In this document: piece after piece, positions 33,138-44,140 of the stretch
How the letters are laid out: the number at the start of each line of letters is the position of its first letter
Position numbering within the stretch: the stretch's first letter is position 1
Assembly: GCA_963575745.1 (NCBI GenBank)
Contig: CAUYUJ010001692.1
Location: forward strand, 424,001 to 488,000
Length of the DNA: 64,000 nucleotides
DNA from: Prorocentrum cordatum
Lineage: Eukaryota; Sar; Dinophyceae; Prorocentrales; Prorocentraceae
Direction: 5' to 3'
Made by a program: the position numbers and the translations under genes
Notes under the pieces: generated by a model
Told to the model about the DNA's origin: nothing
The model's input: the letters and a program-made list of their open reading frames with translations, nothing else
Database searches by the model: none

Positions 33138-33834
33138 CCTATCACGGGGGCTCCACGACGAAACCGCGCGCGTGACTTTTCGCGACCGGGCAGCGGATTT
33201 CATGGCAGCTCAGGGTGTGCACGACAAATCGGCGATTCATGTATGCAATTTTTTGATTAACCTCGAAGCCCCAGGGGAGAAATTAGGGCACTGTTATACC
33301 GGCGGTGCTAGAGAGCTCGCCAGAGCTTACGTCGAACTTAATATAGCGCACGACGCGGCCATTCCTGGCAACGAGAAGCATATGGCTGTTGCCGAACGAT
33401 CCAATGAAATTGTTCAAATGGGGACACGTGCGCTGCTGATGCAAGCGGGCCGTCCCCCACCATTTTGGACGCATGCTGTTCGATATTTTTGTCGGTGCTA
33501 TAATACACGGGTCCCTGAGAACGGTGAGTCGTAATGGAGGCGCAGATTCGGTCACGATTTTGCGGCCCCACTCCTTCCATTTGGTTTTCTTGTTCGATTC
33601 ATGCCTCCACTCGAGTCTAGACTTCGGATCGCCAAAACAGGCGGGGCGATGAGTCGGGGATTTACTTCGGATATGTGCATAGAGCGGGGGGCATGGTTGG
33701 ACCAGAGAGCTACGTGCCACCAATCCGACAACTTGATGGCATGAGCATGGAGACTGGACGGACGCCAGCTGGCAAACGTCCAAGCATCGGGAAATCATAT
33801 CAAGTTTGCAGTGATATATTGGACGGTACGGTAC
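33079..33834 (+). pseudogene. Copia integrase core and C-terminal region
   Basis: The DDE core is readable. The first Asp lies in 'GHLTTMDHWLAMDD' and the Glu region reads 'AVAERSNEIVQMGTRALLMQ' with 'PPPFWTHAVRYFCRCYNTR'. The second catalytic Asp is lost: 'HCYTGGARELARA' stands where the family has a D-x-APEL motif. After an in-frame TAA (33532-33534) the same frame continues into the C-terminal part, 'RFGHDFAAPLLPFGFLVRFM', a copia integrase hallmark, to a TGA near 33750. Integrase would insert the cDNA; this copy is catalytically dead. Its position before RT establishes copia order. Confidence 0.8.
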
Positions 33835-33857
33835 CCGAACAATAGCCTAAATTCCCG

Positions 33858-35100
33858 ATGCGTGAAGCATACGAAATTGCACAACTTACAATCAAGAATG
33901 TGACAATTCTTCCTAGCAGCGTTCCTGACGGCGCAGCCGGTCACGGACCCAAGCCGAGAACACAAGCAGCCGTGGATCCCAGTGCATCTAAACCACCGCC
34001 CCGAACACGAGGCGATGCCGCATCACAGCCCGACGAAGATGGTTTCGACGACGATAGTCGGGGGGGAATTGTTGTCGAGTGCCGGATGGTAGGGGCCCTC
34101 GGCGAGATTCTCAGCCTGATAATGACCCTGATAAACAGCTGGGTCTTGCTCATGCGGAGTACAGCTTGGATCGACCGTCTACTTTCTCAGTGGCGCAGCC
34201 GCGATCGAGAGTGCCTGGGCCAGGGCAGCTCCTGGCTCGCACCACGCAGAACCTAGACGCGATTGAGTACTATGAAGACAAACGCACTGTTGCAGGATTC
34301 ATCAGAGAAGAATTGACGGGAAAATTGCCGTTGAAAGGAAGAAGGGAAATTTGGAGCATACGAGTTGTCTTCCATTGCAATCCTGACTATGTGCCCGTAA
34401 CACGCGTTTGCGTCACTGACCCAGATCCACGCCACGGGGCGCAATGGCTCAAGAAGTTGCCCAGTTCTACGACCCCGGGCATTCACCCCAGTCGGCGGTC
34501 TCACATGAGCCATGCGGAGCGAAGAAAAGCGGTGGAGCAATTCCGAATGGAGAACAGGGGATTCTTTGGCATTGTTGATCCAGGACCATGTCTTGCCTTT
34601 CTTCGAAACATTGGAATCGTCGCAGTCGATCTCCACCATGCACTTGGACAACAGACTACCGGTGATCCTTCAGAGGGCAATGTCCACCCAGAGGGCGATG
34701 TTCAACAAAGGGGCAAAGTTCACCTGGGCATCGAAACCAGACAGAGAAAGCGAGGGGTGGATGATGTGCCAAGGGGCACTGGTGTACACTGGCACGCTGT
34801 CCTGCGCCCCGCTGGAGCCCCAGCATAATCTTCCACCGGCACTGGCTCCGCAAGTGACAAAGATACCTCCGATGATGAAGGCGCATGGTGGAAACGGACG
34901 CGGCACGGAGGGATTATTTTGAAATTCCGAGTTTCACCTGACACAGTCAGGGAGGATATCATGTTCTCATAATTGCCTCGGCATGACGGGAATAGCCTGA
35001 CTTCGAGTCCAGCGGCCGCCGCTTGAACACGTCTTCCATTGCATCGTGAGAAAGATCGGAGACGAGTTACCTCTATAACCCATTCACCGATGATATACAA
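33858..35100 (+). pseudogene. Integrase-RT linker, decayed
   Basis: Pro/Asp-rich linker ('PRTQAAVDPSASKPPPRTRG') and then 'RREIWSIRVVFHCNPDYVPV' and 'PGIHPSRRSHMSHAERRKAV', spread over two frames. Two hairpin motifs (33929, 34191) lie here. No catalytic domain is recognised. Confidence 0.45.
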
Positions 35101-35112
35101 TTTGTTGAGCAG

Positions 35113-36175
35113 GTGTACCAACTGCCGACTGAATTCCAATCGCAACAATGTCCAGCAGTTGTCGCGCGATCTGCATCCAAGGCCGAAGCCGCGGTGAATC
35201 AGGACGCTCGGAATTCATTGCGAGTAGAATGGGGCCGATTGCGAAGCATCGTTACTTGGGACGAGTCGAGACTGATGGAATACAGCGATGTCGTCCAACA
35301 ACGAAAAGGACAAACGACTCATTTCGGTTGATAATTTGCTATTCTAGATAAGGAATTCCGAGCTCCCGATCGGACACAAAGACCGCACATATAAAGGTCG
35401 CGTCGTCTTTGTTGGATCCGATGTTAGAGACCAAAATACAGAAGTAGCGTTGTTCCAAGAGCTTTCTAGCAGCCCAGCCACCATGCAGGCCAGCAAGGCG
35501 GCGCGCACCTATGGTCTCTGTGAGGGGAGTGCAGTCAAACAGGCGGATGCGAAACAGGCCTACGCCCAGTCCCGGCAAGGGAACTCCAGCATGGATTTTC
35601 CTCCCGCGAGAAGAATGGCCGTCTGCTTAGGTGAACCTGACAAATCCTGGGTGTCCTCCTGTTTCATCACTCTACGGACGCCCTGATTCTGGCGGATATA
35701 GGGAGCAACGCTGTGAAGGACGTGGCCTCAAACGGATGTGTCGTGTGTAGTCCTTTGCGTAGCTGCTATTTTCATGTCGAACCACGATTGTTTATTATCA
35801 TGTCTGTTGATGGCTCCAATTTATCTGTACCTAAAGAGAACCTGGAAAAAGGTTGTCGTTTTCTACCAGGGGCTTCTGCAGGTTGCCCTAAAGGAATTGA
35901 GATCGATCCCCCTTGTAAAATCGCGAGGTATTTGGGTTGCGAACATCACATCTCGACGCAACGAGTAGAATGGCAGGGGGGACTACCCACCGTTCTCGAT
36001 CCTCCGCCGCCGAAGGCACCACAATCATCTGCCATCGGCTCTGCGGCAGGGAACGACGACGAGGCGACGGGGGGGGTCAGCGGCACAGCCGACTGAATAT
36101 CAACCCCGAACGCCGAAATCGGCTCGAGCCTTCGAATGCGATATGACTGAGTTCTTAGAGTCCTGTGTCATGCTT
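35113..36175 (+). pseudogene. Copia reverse transcriptase
   Basis: Family landmarks occur in order across three frames. These are 'ARNSLRVEWGRLRSIVTWDE' (start of RVT_2), 'YKGRVVFVGSDVRDQN', 'ALFQELSSSPATMQASKAA', 'VKQADAKQAYAQ', 'LYGRPDSGGYREQRCE' (about 35668-35715), 'SCYFHVEPRLFI', and 'KENLEKG', then 'YLGCEHH'. The catalytic YVDD box reads S-V-D-G at about 35805-35817, so activity is lost. After 'YLGCEH' there is a Pro/Ala-rich insert containing hairpin 36081, and 'YDMTEFLESCVMLS' resumes the family sequence near 36140. There are several frameshifts and stops. Confidence 0.8.
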
Positions 36176-36412
36176 TCTGTGCAATTTACTGACATTGACC
36201 CCGCAACCTACCCTGCTCCGGGCACCCCTTTTGGTCCAGAGTTGATTGGTTTTGAGGACGGGCAAGGAGGCCCGCGGGGGGAGAAACACCCACCTGCGGA
36301 GGAGGCAATAGCAGCTGTGCTAGGAGTAGACGTCGGCACAGGTTCTCCAGACACGCCAGTTGAGGTTCCTGGATTGCCAGCGGAACCTGGCCCATCTGAT
36401 CCAGAACCACCG

Positions 36413-37200
36413 ACGCAGCCGGGGGTCCTCGACCTAGTGCGGCAAAGGCTCTTATGAACATTTTGTATTGGTCAAGAATGGCTCAGTATGATTTACTGCG
36501 TGCAGTTTGTCACTCAGCAAGTTGTATCGCGAAATGGACTGAGCAACCGGACATGGATCTTGTCCGTCTGAAATGTTGCCTAAAATCAACGACTTTGTCT
36601 AAGATGACGTCGTGGGTAGGTGGCAACATGGAGGATGTTATAGTCAAGCAGTATTATGACCCAGACTTTGCGAGTGATTCACGGACACATCGCAGCGCAA
36701 GTGCTAGCCGCCAAGTGATCTGGGCTCCGTACACGCGAGCTAATCAGAGCATGCCATCACGCAGACAAGCATGCGTTTCCCAAAGTACGCTTGAGGCGGA
36801 AATTGTTGCAGCAGGTCTGCCACAACGAACTGACATGCTTCCTGCCGTGTCCTCGTGGGAAATATTTCTTCTCAGATTAGTTCAATGTGCTTTCCTGGAA
36901 GATAATCAGGCTGCATGCAAAGTGATAAAGGCCGGGGGTTCGATGAAATTGATGCACCTCCCGCGCACCCATTGCATTGATGCTGCTGCGAGTTCGGAGC
37001 ACTTTTCGCGTGGAGCCGTTACTTTACAATGCGTGCGTGCCCAGAATGAGGCCGCTGAAATTGGTACTGGACGCTTCGTAGATCCTGCAGCGTGGGTCAA
37101 CGTTCTCTACCTTGTTCAGATATGGATTTCAATCAATTTTGGAAGGTTCACCGATGGCAGCACTATCTTGCGTCGATGTTCACTGATGGACTTCCTTTGA
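36413..37200 (+). pseudogene. Copia RNase H
   Basis: One clean frame from before the ATG at 36454 to TGA 37198-37200. It reads 'AAKALMNILYWSRMAQYDLL' and 'RAVCHSASCIAKWT', then 'ASRQVIWAPYTRANQSMPSR', 'CVSQSTLEAEIVAAGL' (the Glu motif), and 'LEDNQAACKVIKAGGS' (third acidic motif DN). It ends in 'HLPRTHCIDAAASSEHF' and 'AAEIGTGRFVDPAAWVNVL', the typical copia terminus. It is the best-preserved pol domain. The first catalytic Asp region reads 'YYDPDFASDSRTHRSASAS' in place of D-A-D-x-A-G. It would degrade the RNA strand during reverse transcription. Confidence 0.85.
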
Positions 37201-38264
37201 AGCCCGGGGGGTTCTCAAGCCCCGAATAGGTCTGAAGGCCGCGGTGCGTCTGGGGGGTATTGTGAAAAGCAAAAAGATGCATGAGAAGAAACGGGTAACC
37301 AAAGGATTGCCAGTGACGTCCGCGCCTATAATGCATGCGGACATGGCCAACACACCGAAGGTGGATGCTGTAGTAGCCACCGAACAAGGAACCGATGCAG
37401 CACCCGGCGCAGCCGGCAGTGTTGATAGCCAGAGACTCTCCGGGGACAATAAGGACGCTTTTCAGGAAAATCTTTCATCTGCGAGAGTCGCAATAAGATA
37501 ATGAGATGATGGTTATGTTTGAGTTGGCCGATCGTGAATCGGACGTTTCAGATAGACCAACCAATACAGCCCATTGAGCATATGTATTGCATTGACATTG
37601 CCAGTGTTGCTGTAGCAGCGCCGAATCATAGGGTATCAACGCCACCGGTTGATGAGCCAATGGAAGACTCATCTGGGTGCAACGTAGAAAGAGTGATTCG
37701 TGAATGCTGCTGCGGGCCGAACAGCAAGATAGGTGATCCAAGCAGCTTCGCTGACAAGTCGCGTCGGGTTATACGACGCACTGAAAACGAGGACCTGAAA
37801 ACAGAAAACGGTACAACTAAAGCACTCAGAGATATACAAGAGTTCAAGGGAAAACGCACTTCTCTTTGGGCCTCAATTCCGTGCATTCGAGGCCCCCCCT
37901 GGAAGCGTGTTAACCAGGCTCACTACCTCCGCAGGGGAGACCACAGATCTCTTAGAAGGCTTCGAAGGATTCGAGCGGATTTTCGGTATCTCTTTTGGAA
38001 TGTTAGGGAGATCGCGCGCGCTGTCGTTGATGCGGGGGGGGGGGGGGGGGGGGGGCATAGTGTGTATTGAGTGGCCCAGCCAACGCATGCATTGGAAGGG
38101 CCCTCAGGTGGAAGCATTCATGCGATAAATAGAGTAGCACAAGATAGCGCTGCATGGTTGTGCGCGCGGACTGAAGGATGGGCGGGGGGGGAATGTCATG
38201 AAGAAGCCGCGGGCTTTCGCCTCAACGTCCAACGTTGTGACTAATTGCTTGGAGCGCAGAGGCA
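37201..38264 (+). other. Start of the element's 3' accessory region
   Basis: Small plus frames of 85 and 183 residues (37244-37501 and 37519-38070) without known domains. A G run of about 20 bp lies at 38034-38055. Hairpin motif at 37404. Confidence 0.45.
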
Positions 38265-39032
38265 ATGGCACACGTGCATGCACGCGTTGAGGCGCGCAGC
38301 AAGGATTACAAGCTCGCCGAAGACCGCGCAGAGGAGTTCGCACAACAAGTGCATGTTGTTATTGCACGTGCCGCTACATGCTCTTATTCCCATTCTTATT
38401 TGCCTTGTCACAACATCTGCGCCGCTGCCGCTGCCTCTCGCAAGCAGGCGCAGGGCCGTTCTCGGTCCCGCGCCCCAATAGCGGAGCCGCCGCCCAGCCG
38501 CGGCCGCCCCCCCCTCGCCGGCCGCAGGCGTCATCCATCGGCCTTCGGGCAGTCCCCCCGCCTGACCAAAAGAACTTGCGCAATCTCAGCGGTGCAACCG
38601 TTTGGGATGCGCGAAATGTGCATGAAGGATAAGCGGTTGCATCTACGCAAGACCATGGGGTCCAGATGCTTCGCGGGGATCACCGGGGCACGATCAAAGG
38701 TTGACCCTATAGAGGGAGATCATCCGCCGGATGGGCCAGCAGAGGAGCGAGAAGCAAAACAGTATGAGGAAGGTTATGAGAGCTTGGATTGCCTAGATCA
38801 TTGCTGCGCGGACAGCCGAGACAGCGTGGGCGAACATTGTAATCGCGACTTTTCTATACGCGATGACAATTGCCTGCGACACGATTTCTGCACGAATTGC
38901 CCATCTAAGGTTGTGACGAAGATAGTTGATAAAGTGGAGATCAGCAAAACCCGAACGGCACAGCCGCAAGGGAAACTGAGAGTGCCAGTTATGTACTCAT
39001 CGGAGCGTTACCCGAAGAGAACGGACGATTAA
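38265..39032 (+). CDS. Accessory ORF, Cys-rich C-terminus, unknown function
   Basis: A 255-residue open frame downstream of RNase H. The N-terminal half is Ala/Arg/Pro-rich and low complexity. The C-terminal half is acidic and Cys-rich ('DCLDHCCADSRD', 'DDNCLRHDFCTNCPS'), compatible with metal binding but matching no family I know. Hairpin 38956 lies near the end and codes 'RTAQPQ'. Retention of an open frame in an old element may be chance. Confidence 0.35.
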   Translation: MAHVHARVEARSKDYKLAEDRAEEFAQQVHVVIARAATCSYSHSYLPCHNICAAAAASRKQAQGRSRSRAPIAEPPPSRGRPPLAGRRRHPSAFGQSPRLTKRTCAISAVQPFGMREMCMKDKRLHLRKTMGSRCFAGITGARSKVDPIEGDHPPDGPAEEREAKQYEEGYESLDCLDHCCADSRDSVGEHCNRDFSIRDDNCLRHDFCTNCPSKVVTKIVDKVEISKTRTAQPQGKLRVPVMYSSERYPKRTDD

Positions 39033-40774
39033 TTAGTCATAACGGACCATTCACATGGTGAGCTAGATCCAAGCAGGGCCATGCCCCACGGAAGATATAT
39101 TACCAGAACATGGACCAACGTTGAGTTACAGCACGCGTACCATGTGGAACCAGATCAGGACGACATATAATTTCTTTGTTGTGAGAAGATGCAGCAAAAG
39201 TGGCGTGGACAATGGGTGCCGCAGAATGGCATGATGAGAAACGGCCTTTCGTAGTCACGGACATATGATATTGTTGCGGCACCCGATGGAGAATTGCAGT
39301 CTACACCTGAACCGGTCGCGCAGCGATTGTAATGTAAAGTACATGTTGGCCCGTGGATTGGATTCTGGGCAACATGCACGCCAGACTCTTATGGAAATTT
39401 TGGAGGCAATTTTGACGGTCCGCTTCCTACTGTAGCGCAGATCAAAGAATGGCAGTATTTCCGATCGCATGTTGATCCTTTCACTTCGTTGAGATGCAGA
39501 TTTTTCACGGGCGCCCCGAGGGATCCGATGAGCAAACCTGTTCGTTATTGTAAGCGTGGGGGGATCATTGGACCTACGCTAGGACCTGCCAAAGCCTTTT
39601 ACGCGGCTGGTGCAGGTTATTTTGTTACCACCCAACCATTGGCAAATGGACGGGCCAGGCTGTTTTCATGAGCACTTGGGGGCCACCCAAGAATAGGCCC
39701 TCACGCAGCACTGCTGTTGACGGTTGCGGAACTCATGTTACATTTCCAGTTGTCAGGGGGGGGGCCGAAGGGTAAAATGGATGTCATCTCCCAGGCGCTG
39801 GTTTGGAATGCTCTGAATGATTCTCGTCGTAGAGGCGATAGCCAAGGATAACCCCAAACCGAGAAGGCCAAACTCCTCTCAGCGACACAGTCGCCTGAGA
39901 AGGGAGAGCCACTCCAGAGAGAGGACAGCGGCGTGGCCAGAAAGGTCAACTCTCTACTCGAGCGCATGGGCGACGAGGAAGATCAGCCGCCTGTTAAGAT
40001 GGCCAAGACCGAGTCTCCTATGAACGTTGACGCAGAATTTGTTTGTTCGGACATCGCAATTTCAGACCCGCCTGTGGGCGCTCCGGGGTGGCCTGGCTCT
40101 TCGAGCTCTGGCGCCGGGCATGGCGCTTCGAACGGGGATGTTTCTTCTGGGCACCTCGACGCCGGCGCGGCTCGACGCCGGCGCGGCCGGGGCTTGGGGA
40201 TCAGGGTCAAACGACGCACCCAGAGGCGGAAATGACGGGCAGAACCCTGACGACCCAAACGAGGGCGGGGGAAGAGGTCAGCCTCCTGATCCTTAACCAC
40301 CCGATCCCCCTCGGTCGGATGGAGTGGGAGGTGGGCCAGATTCGCGTTGCCATGCCCGCGGAATTTGGAACGCACTGCAGCGCGGGCAGCGAACAGGGGC
40401 CGGCACAGGCGCACCCCTGCCGATCACCGTAGTGTCTGAGGAATGGCTTCGCTGCGTCAGAGAAATAACCATGCTATATGGTGATGTGGAAGGTCCATCC
40501 TTGAGAAACTGATTTGCATGGCTTCAAAGCCAGCAGTGTTGCCAAGCCATCGCAATGATGGCGGACGTGCATGGGCATGGTTGGATTCCCTACAGCGGTG
40601 AAGATGTGGCCGCCATGATCAGGACTGGCAGGCCACCAAGAGATTACCGTCGACCTTTGGAACAGAGAATTCACAGAGGAATTACATGCTTGGGCGCAGT
40701 CATGCATCTTATTTAATCGCTTCGCTCATTCCGCCGGCCCATACAGTCTCATGTCTGCCGTTTGCCCGAGGGCC
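39033..40774 (+). other. Accessory region, small decayed frames
   Basis: Frames of 60-130 residues ('YCKRGGIIGPTLGPAKAFYA'; 'RKVNSLLERMGDEEDQPPVK'; a Gly/Ala-rich stretch near 40070-40290) without recognised domains. Hairpins at 39882 and 40178. A local 18-bp direct repeat (CTCGACGCCGGCGCGGC) lies near 40155-40190. Confidence 0.4.
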
Positions 40775-41400
40775 TGGTGTCAATGCGGCGCTTTGGGGGT
40801 TCCTGGGGCCGCTTGGGGGACTCCTGGGGCGCTCGGGGGGGCATTTGGGGGGCCTCCTGGGGCCGCTTGGGGGACTCTTGGGGGCCTCCTGAGGGCCCCG
40901 TGGGGGCCTCTTGGGGCCTCTTAGGGGCCTCGTAGGGGCTTCTTAGGGCCGAGGGCTCGAAATGTTGTTTCGTGTTCCCTCTCTGGGGCCCCTTTGGGGG
41001 CGTTCTTGGGGCCCTCTTGGACCGTTTTGGAGGCTTCTTGGGCCGTCTTCGAGCCCTCTTGGGCCATCTTGGGGCCCTCTTGGGTGCCTCTTGGGCCCTC
41101 TTGGGGCGATCTTGGGGGCCTCTTGGGCCGTCTTGGGGCGTCGGGAAGCCGAAAAGGTGGAAGCTCCAAAATCTCTCAAAAACCTATGGAAAAACAATGA
41201 TTTTTGCCTCCGGGGGCCCTATTGGGAGTGCTCTTGGAGGCCTCTTGGGGCGTCTGGGGGCTATCTTGGGCGTCTTGGAGCGATCTTGTGGCATGTCGGA
41301 CCCCTCGTGTACCATCTTGGGGGCCTCTTGGGGGCCTCTTGGCCTTTCTTGGGGCTCTCGGGGACGTCTCGGAGCCCTGTTGGTGCGCTCATGGAGCGCT
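40775..41400 (+). repeat. TTGGGGCCTC-type tandem block nested in the element
   Basis: Irregular repeats of about 15 bp with GGGGCCTCTTGG, GGGCCATCTTGG and GGGGGCCTCTTGGG. They are interrupted by about 70 bp of A-rich unique sequence (41145-41212). Related repeats are at 52758-53275. All plus frames are open and Leu/Gly/Trp-rich, hence compositional. Confidence 0.85.
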
Positions 41401-41495
41401 CGGGGGGACCCGGCCGGGACCCGGCCGGGACCCGGCCGGGACCCGGCCGGGACCCGGCCGGGGACCGGCCGGGGACCGGCCGGGACCTGGTCGGG
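41401..41495. repeat. GGGACCCGGCC short tandem repeat
   Basis: About eight copies of a 10-11 bp self-complementary unit (GACCCGGCCGG, then GGGACCGGCCG), directly following the TTGGGGCC block. Confidence 0.9.
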
Positions 41496-41591
41496 GTACT
41501 TTTCGTCCGGGGACCCCCAGGGGCCGCCCCGCGCGCGCGAACTAGAAAATTGTTAACCAGTTACCGGAGATCTTAGCACGCCTCTGGCCCG

Positions 41592-41915
41592 TTGGGCCGG
41601 CGAATTTTTGATTCTACGTGTAGACGCAGTAATTCGAGGAACAAGAGGCTCGGCTCCGGTGCAAGCCCACAATCCTGCATGAGGGATCATCTCTATGGAA
41701 CGGAGGTAGATATTAAAAGCGGAGCATGTGGGCGAACGCTTCTGGAATTGATCAAGAAGGAACACGTGTGGAACAATCCGGTTTCTGGCCATGTGCCTAA
41801 TTCCAGGCCAGGTCAAAATGCGCCAATGCAGCTTGTATGTTGGACCATGAATGATATTGCTGATGATAATTATCAGATCATCAAGACTCCCAGGAACAAA
41901 ACAAAAGGACGCTGA
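41592..41915 (+). pseudogene. Accessory ORF fragment, unknown
   Basis: 107 residues, resuming element-like composition after the nested block ('RTLLELIKKEHVWNNPVSGH', 'APMQLVCWTMNDIADDNYQI'). It is probably upstream of, and once joined to, the next frame. Unassigned. Confidence 0.35.
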
Positions 41916-41932
41916 GCAAGACAGCCGAGATA

Positions 41933-42619
41933 ATGATCTCTGAAGCTGTCAAAAGTTCCAAGCCGGGAGCTATTCAGTTTGTCCATGTTGGCGGAGATCA
42001 CAGATGCTGGCAATCCGAAGGTGGATCATTACATCTGAGCAAAATATGGGATGCTATTGCTACCCTGTTGCGGGCACGCATGAATCAGCGCGTCGAACGG
42101 TGCAAGATCACCGGCATCCAGCCCGAGATAATGATATTTGGCGGCGCGTGCGTGCATCGGAAACTTCGTCACACTTCGAATGATGGATACCAGTTTGCTC
42201 ACATAAATGAATCGTGCAAAGTTGACATCGACGGTAAAACCGTCGATGTCGAAGGAGGAGAGTTGATGGCCGATCACATGATGAAGGCAGCCCGTTTAGC
42301 AGCCTGGCTATTTTGCCAACCCGCTGGCGGCTCAGCCGCTCGGGGGTGGGCTTATGACAATGCTCTGCGAGATGACGGGTGCGCGATGGTTGAAGCTACC
42401 TATGAGGAGCATGTCACTCATTGGACCAACTGGTGCCCTGTTGAGGGCGCCACTCCAGTTTCGATACTGGAAACATTCCCTTTTGTGGATCCGCTAACCG
42501 CAGTTCCTTTCAATTCTGATGGGCCAGGAGAAGGAGCGAGGCATTCCTTGTTCTCGCCGGAATGGAAAGAGTTAATTCCAGCAGAAATTAGTGCTGGGAG
42601 ATTTTCTGAAATGGGATGA
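41933..42619 (+). CDS. Accessory ORF, possible SGNH-hydrolase-like remnant
   Basis: 228 residues. 'PGAIQFVHVGGDHRCWQSEG' resembles the 'VHVGGND' block of small SGNH-fold proteins. 'EIMIFGGACVHRKLRH' followed by 'TSNDGYQFAHINESCKV' could correspond to the later blocks, including a D-G-x-(H) motif with His replaced by Gln. This is a weak pattern impression, not an assignment. The later half ('ELMADHMMKAARLAAWLFCQ', 'FSPEWKELIPAEISAGRF') is unassigned. A 67-residue frame (42591-42794, 'EYHYLLERGLPYIPGPPPEG') continues it in another phase. Hairpin 42327 lies inside. Confidence 0.35.
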   Translation: MISEAVKSSKPGAIQFVHVGGDHRCWQSEGGSLHLSKIWDAIATLLRARMNQRVERCKITGIQPEIMIFGGACVHRKLRHTSNDGYQFAHINESCKVDIDGKTVDVEGGELMADHMMKAARLAAWLFCQPAGGSAARGWAYDNALRDDGCAMVEATYEEHVTHWTNWCPVEGATPVSILETFPFVDPLTAVPFNSDGPGEGARHSLFSPEWKELIPAEISAGRFSEMG

Positions 42620-42794
42620 GTACCATTATTTACTAGAGAGGGGCTTGCCTTACATTCCTGGCCCGCCTCCCGAGGGACGCGCTATGCGCCGCGTTGGGGA
42701 AAATATCTTCATTGATCAGCCTATGCAGAATACGGTGGAAGCATTGGATGAATATCAGCTGCTCTTTTCTTCACCTGCTAACCCTGCCAAGTGA

Positions 42795-43481
42795 ATTACT
42801 TGGCGAGTCTCCAGTGCGCAGCCCTCGCCGAGGCAGGGTGATCAATTGGAGGTGAGTGAGTCCTGCTGGGCCAGCAGCGATTGCCATTCGTACTGGGAAA
42901 CATTCCCGAACTGCTAACGATGCAAACGACCCGGTTGGACTTGGCACAGCCACGATTTCAACGAGGCCCCGAGCACGCTTGATGGAGCCTGTCAGAGTGG
43001 TAACTGCCATTTCCGCTGCAACACATTGCGAGCGCGCATTATGAGTAAAGTGCCCCGAGGGTGCGGGAACAGCTTTCGGTCCGCGCAAGAGAAAGCACCC
43101 GCCGATTGACAACGAAGATGGTGTCCGCAGGTGGCCAGTCAAGTTGCTACATCAGATTGCACCTGCGTTGATACGTAAAGATGGAAATCCGAATCCTCAG
43201 GCCATCTCTGTGAAACCCTCGAATGCTAGAGAGCTCGCTCAACGCCTTTACAGAAGAATAGTATGTGGCCAGGCGAGGGCTATGACGCTTTGATTTCCAA
43301 GCTGAAGAACAATGATACATTTGTGCACAGTGACGCTTGTCATCGATTGTGTGCCGCATCAAACGGAGACGCATGGTTGGCTGAACAATTGCTTCAGGAA
43401 AGCACGAATCGACCAATTTTGCGCCCATAATACGCGACTTCTAATTGGGCCAAGTTCTTTGTTACGAGACGCGACTGCACA
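42795..43481 (+). other. Accessory region, no ORF recognised
   Basis: Decayed sequence with hairpin 42942 (TGGC/GCCA arms). No coding domain seen. Confidence 0.4.
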
Positions 43482-44129
43482 GTGCCCGGGGGGCCAAAGA
43501 CAAGTGCCGACCGCGCTGCGCGGGGGAAAGCAGCGCTCGTGGTACACAAAGAAAAACAGAAGTGCGTCCAGTTGACGTTGCCCCTTAAAGTCTACGATGA
43601 GAAAGTAGCAGAGCTCATTTCAGGTAAAAATTGGATCAGGCAGTCCCATGGAACATCCGCTGGGGCGCTCCATTCGATTCTCGCAGGGTATCAGATCCTT
43701 CCTTCCGACCCAGAGTACGGGGGAAATGTGACGAAGACGAATGTCGGAATGTATGCGTCTGCATACCGGGATGACAATCCTGCGACTCACCTAAAATTCA
43801 CAATGGCGGAGGAAACCTTCTGTGCTGGGTATTGGAATATGTCAGACATATCAGAAATAGTGTTGCGGAGTTCTACGAAGCCTGTTACCGGCGATGGCTG
43901 TCCGACACAATGCACGACGGATTCTGGTCAAGTTGTGATGAGTGAGATACGCATTTACCACTGGAGCCCCGCTGCACTACAGACGCATGGGGATGTTTCT
44001 TGGACGATATTACGACATTTATTGGGTGAATATGACGCAGTTGATAAAGACTTCAATGCCGAACCCATTGAGGAGTCAAGACAGATTTGTTCTGATAAAT
44101 ACAGTCAGATATCAACCGTGCATGATTAA
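43482..44129 (+). CDS. Accessory ORF of 215 aa, distinctive but unassigned
   Basis: The best-looking extra protein of the element: uniform globular composition and no stop. The core reads 'KVYDEKVAELISGKNWIRQS', 'HGTSAGALHSILAGYQILPS' and 'VGMYASAYRDD', then 'CAGYWNMSDISEIVLR' and 'GQVVMSEIRIYHWSP'. An HGT-x-(S) followed by IL-x-x-G-x-x-PS and G-x-Y-x-S-x-Y is reminiscent of the ADP-ribosyltransferase/PARP-like fold (His and Tyr of an H-Y-[E] triad). The similarity is short and may be accidental. It lies about 6.3 kb after RNase H. Confidence 0.4.
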   Translation: MPGGPKTSADRAARGKAALVVHKEKQKCVQLTLPLKVYDEKVAELISGKNWIRQSHGTSAGALHSILAGYQILPSDPEYGGNVTKTNVGMYASAYRDDNPATHLKFTMAEETFCAGYWNMSDISEIVLRSSTKPVTGDGCPTQCTTDSGQVVMSEIRIYHWSPAALQTHGDVSWTILRHLLGEYDAVDKDFNAEPIEESRQICSDKYSQISTVHD

Positions 44130-44140
44130 CCGCCGATCGA

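Noticed and set aside
34445-34453. TGGCTCAAG, like the end of the dinoflagellate spliced leader
   Set aside because: Only nine bases match, upstream leader bases are absent, and it lies inside the retroelement linker; chance is sufficient.
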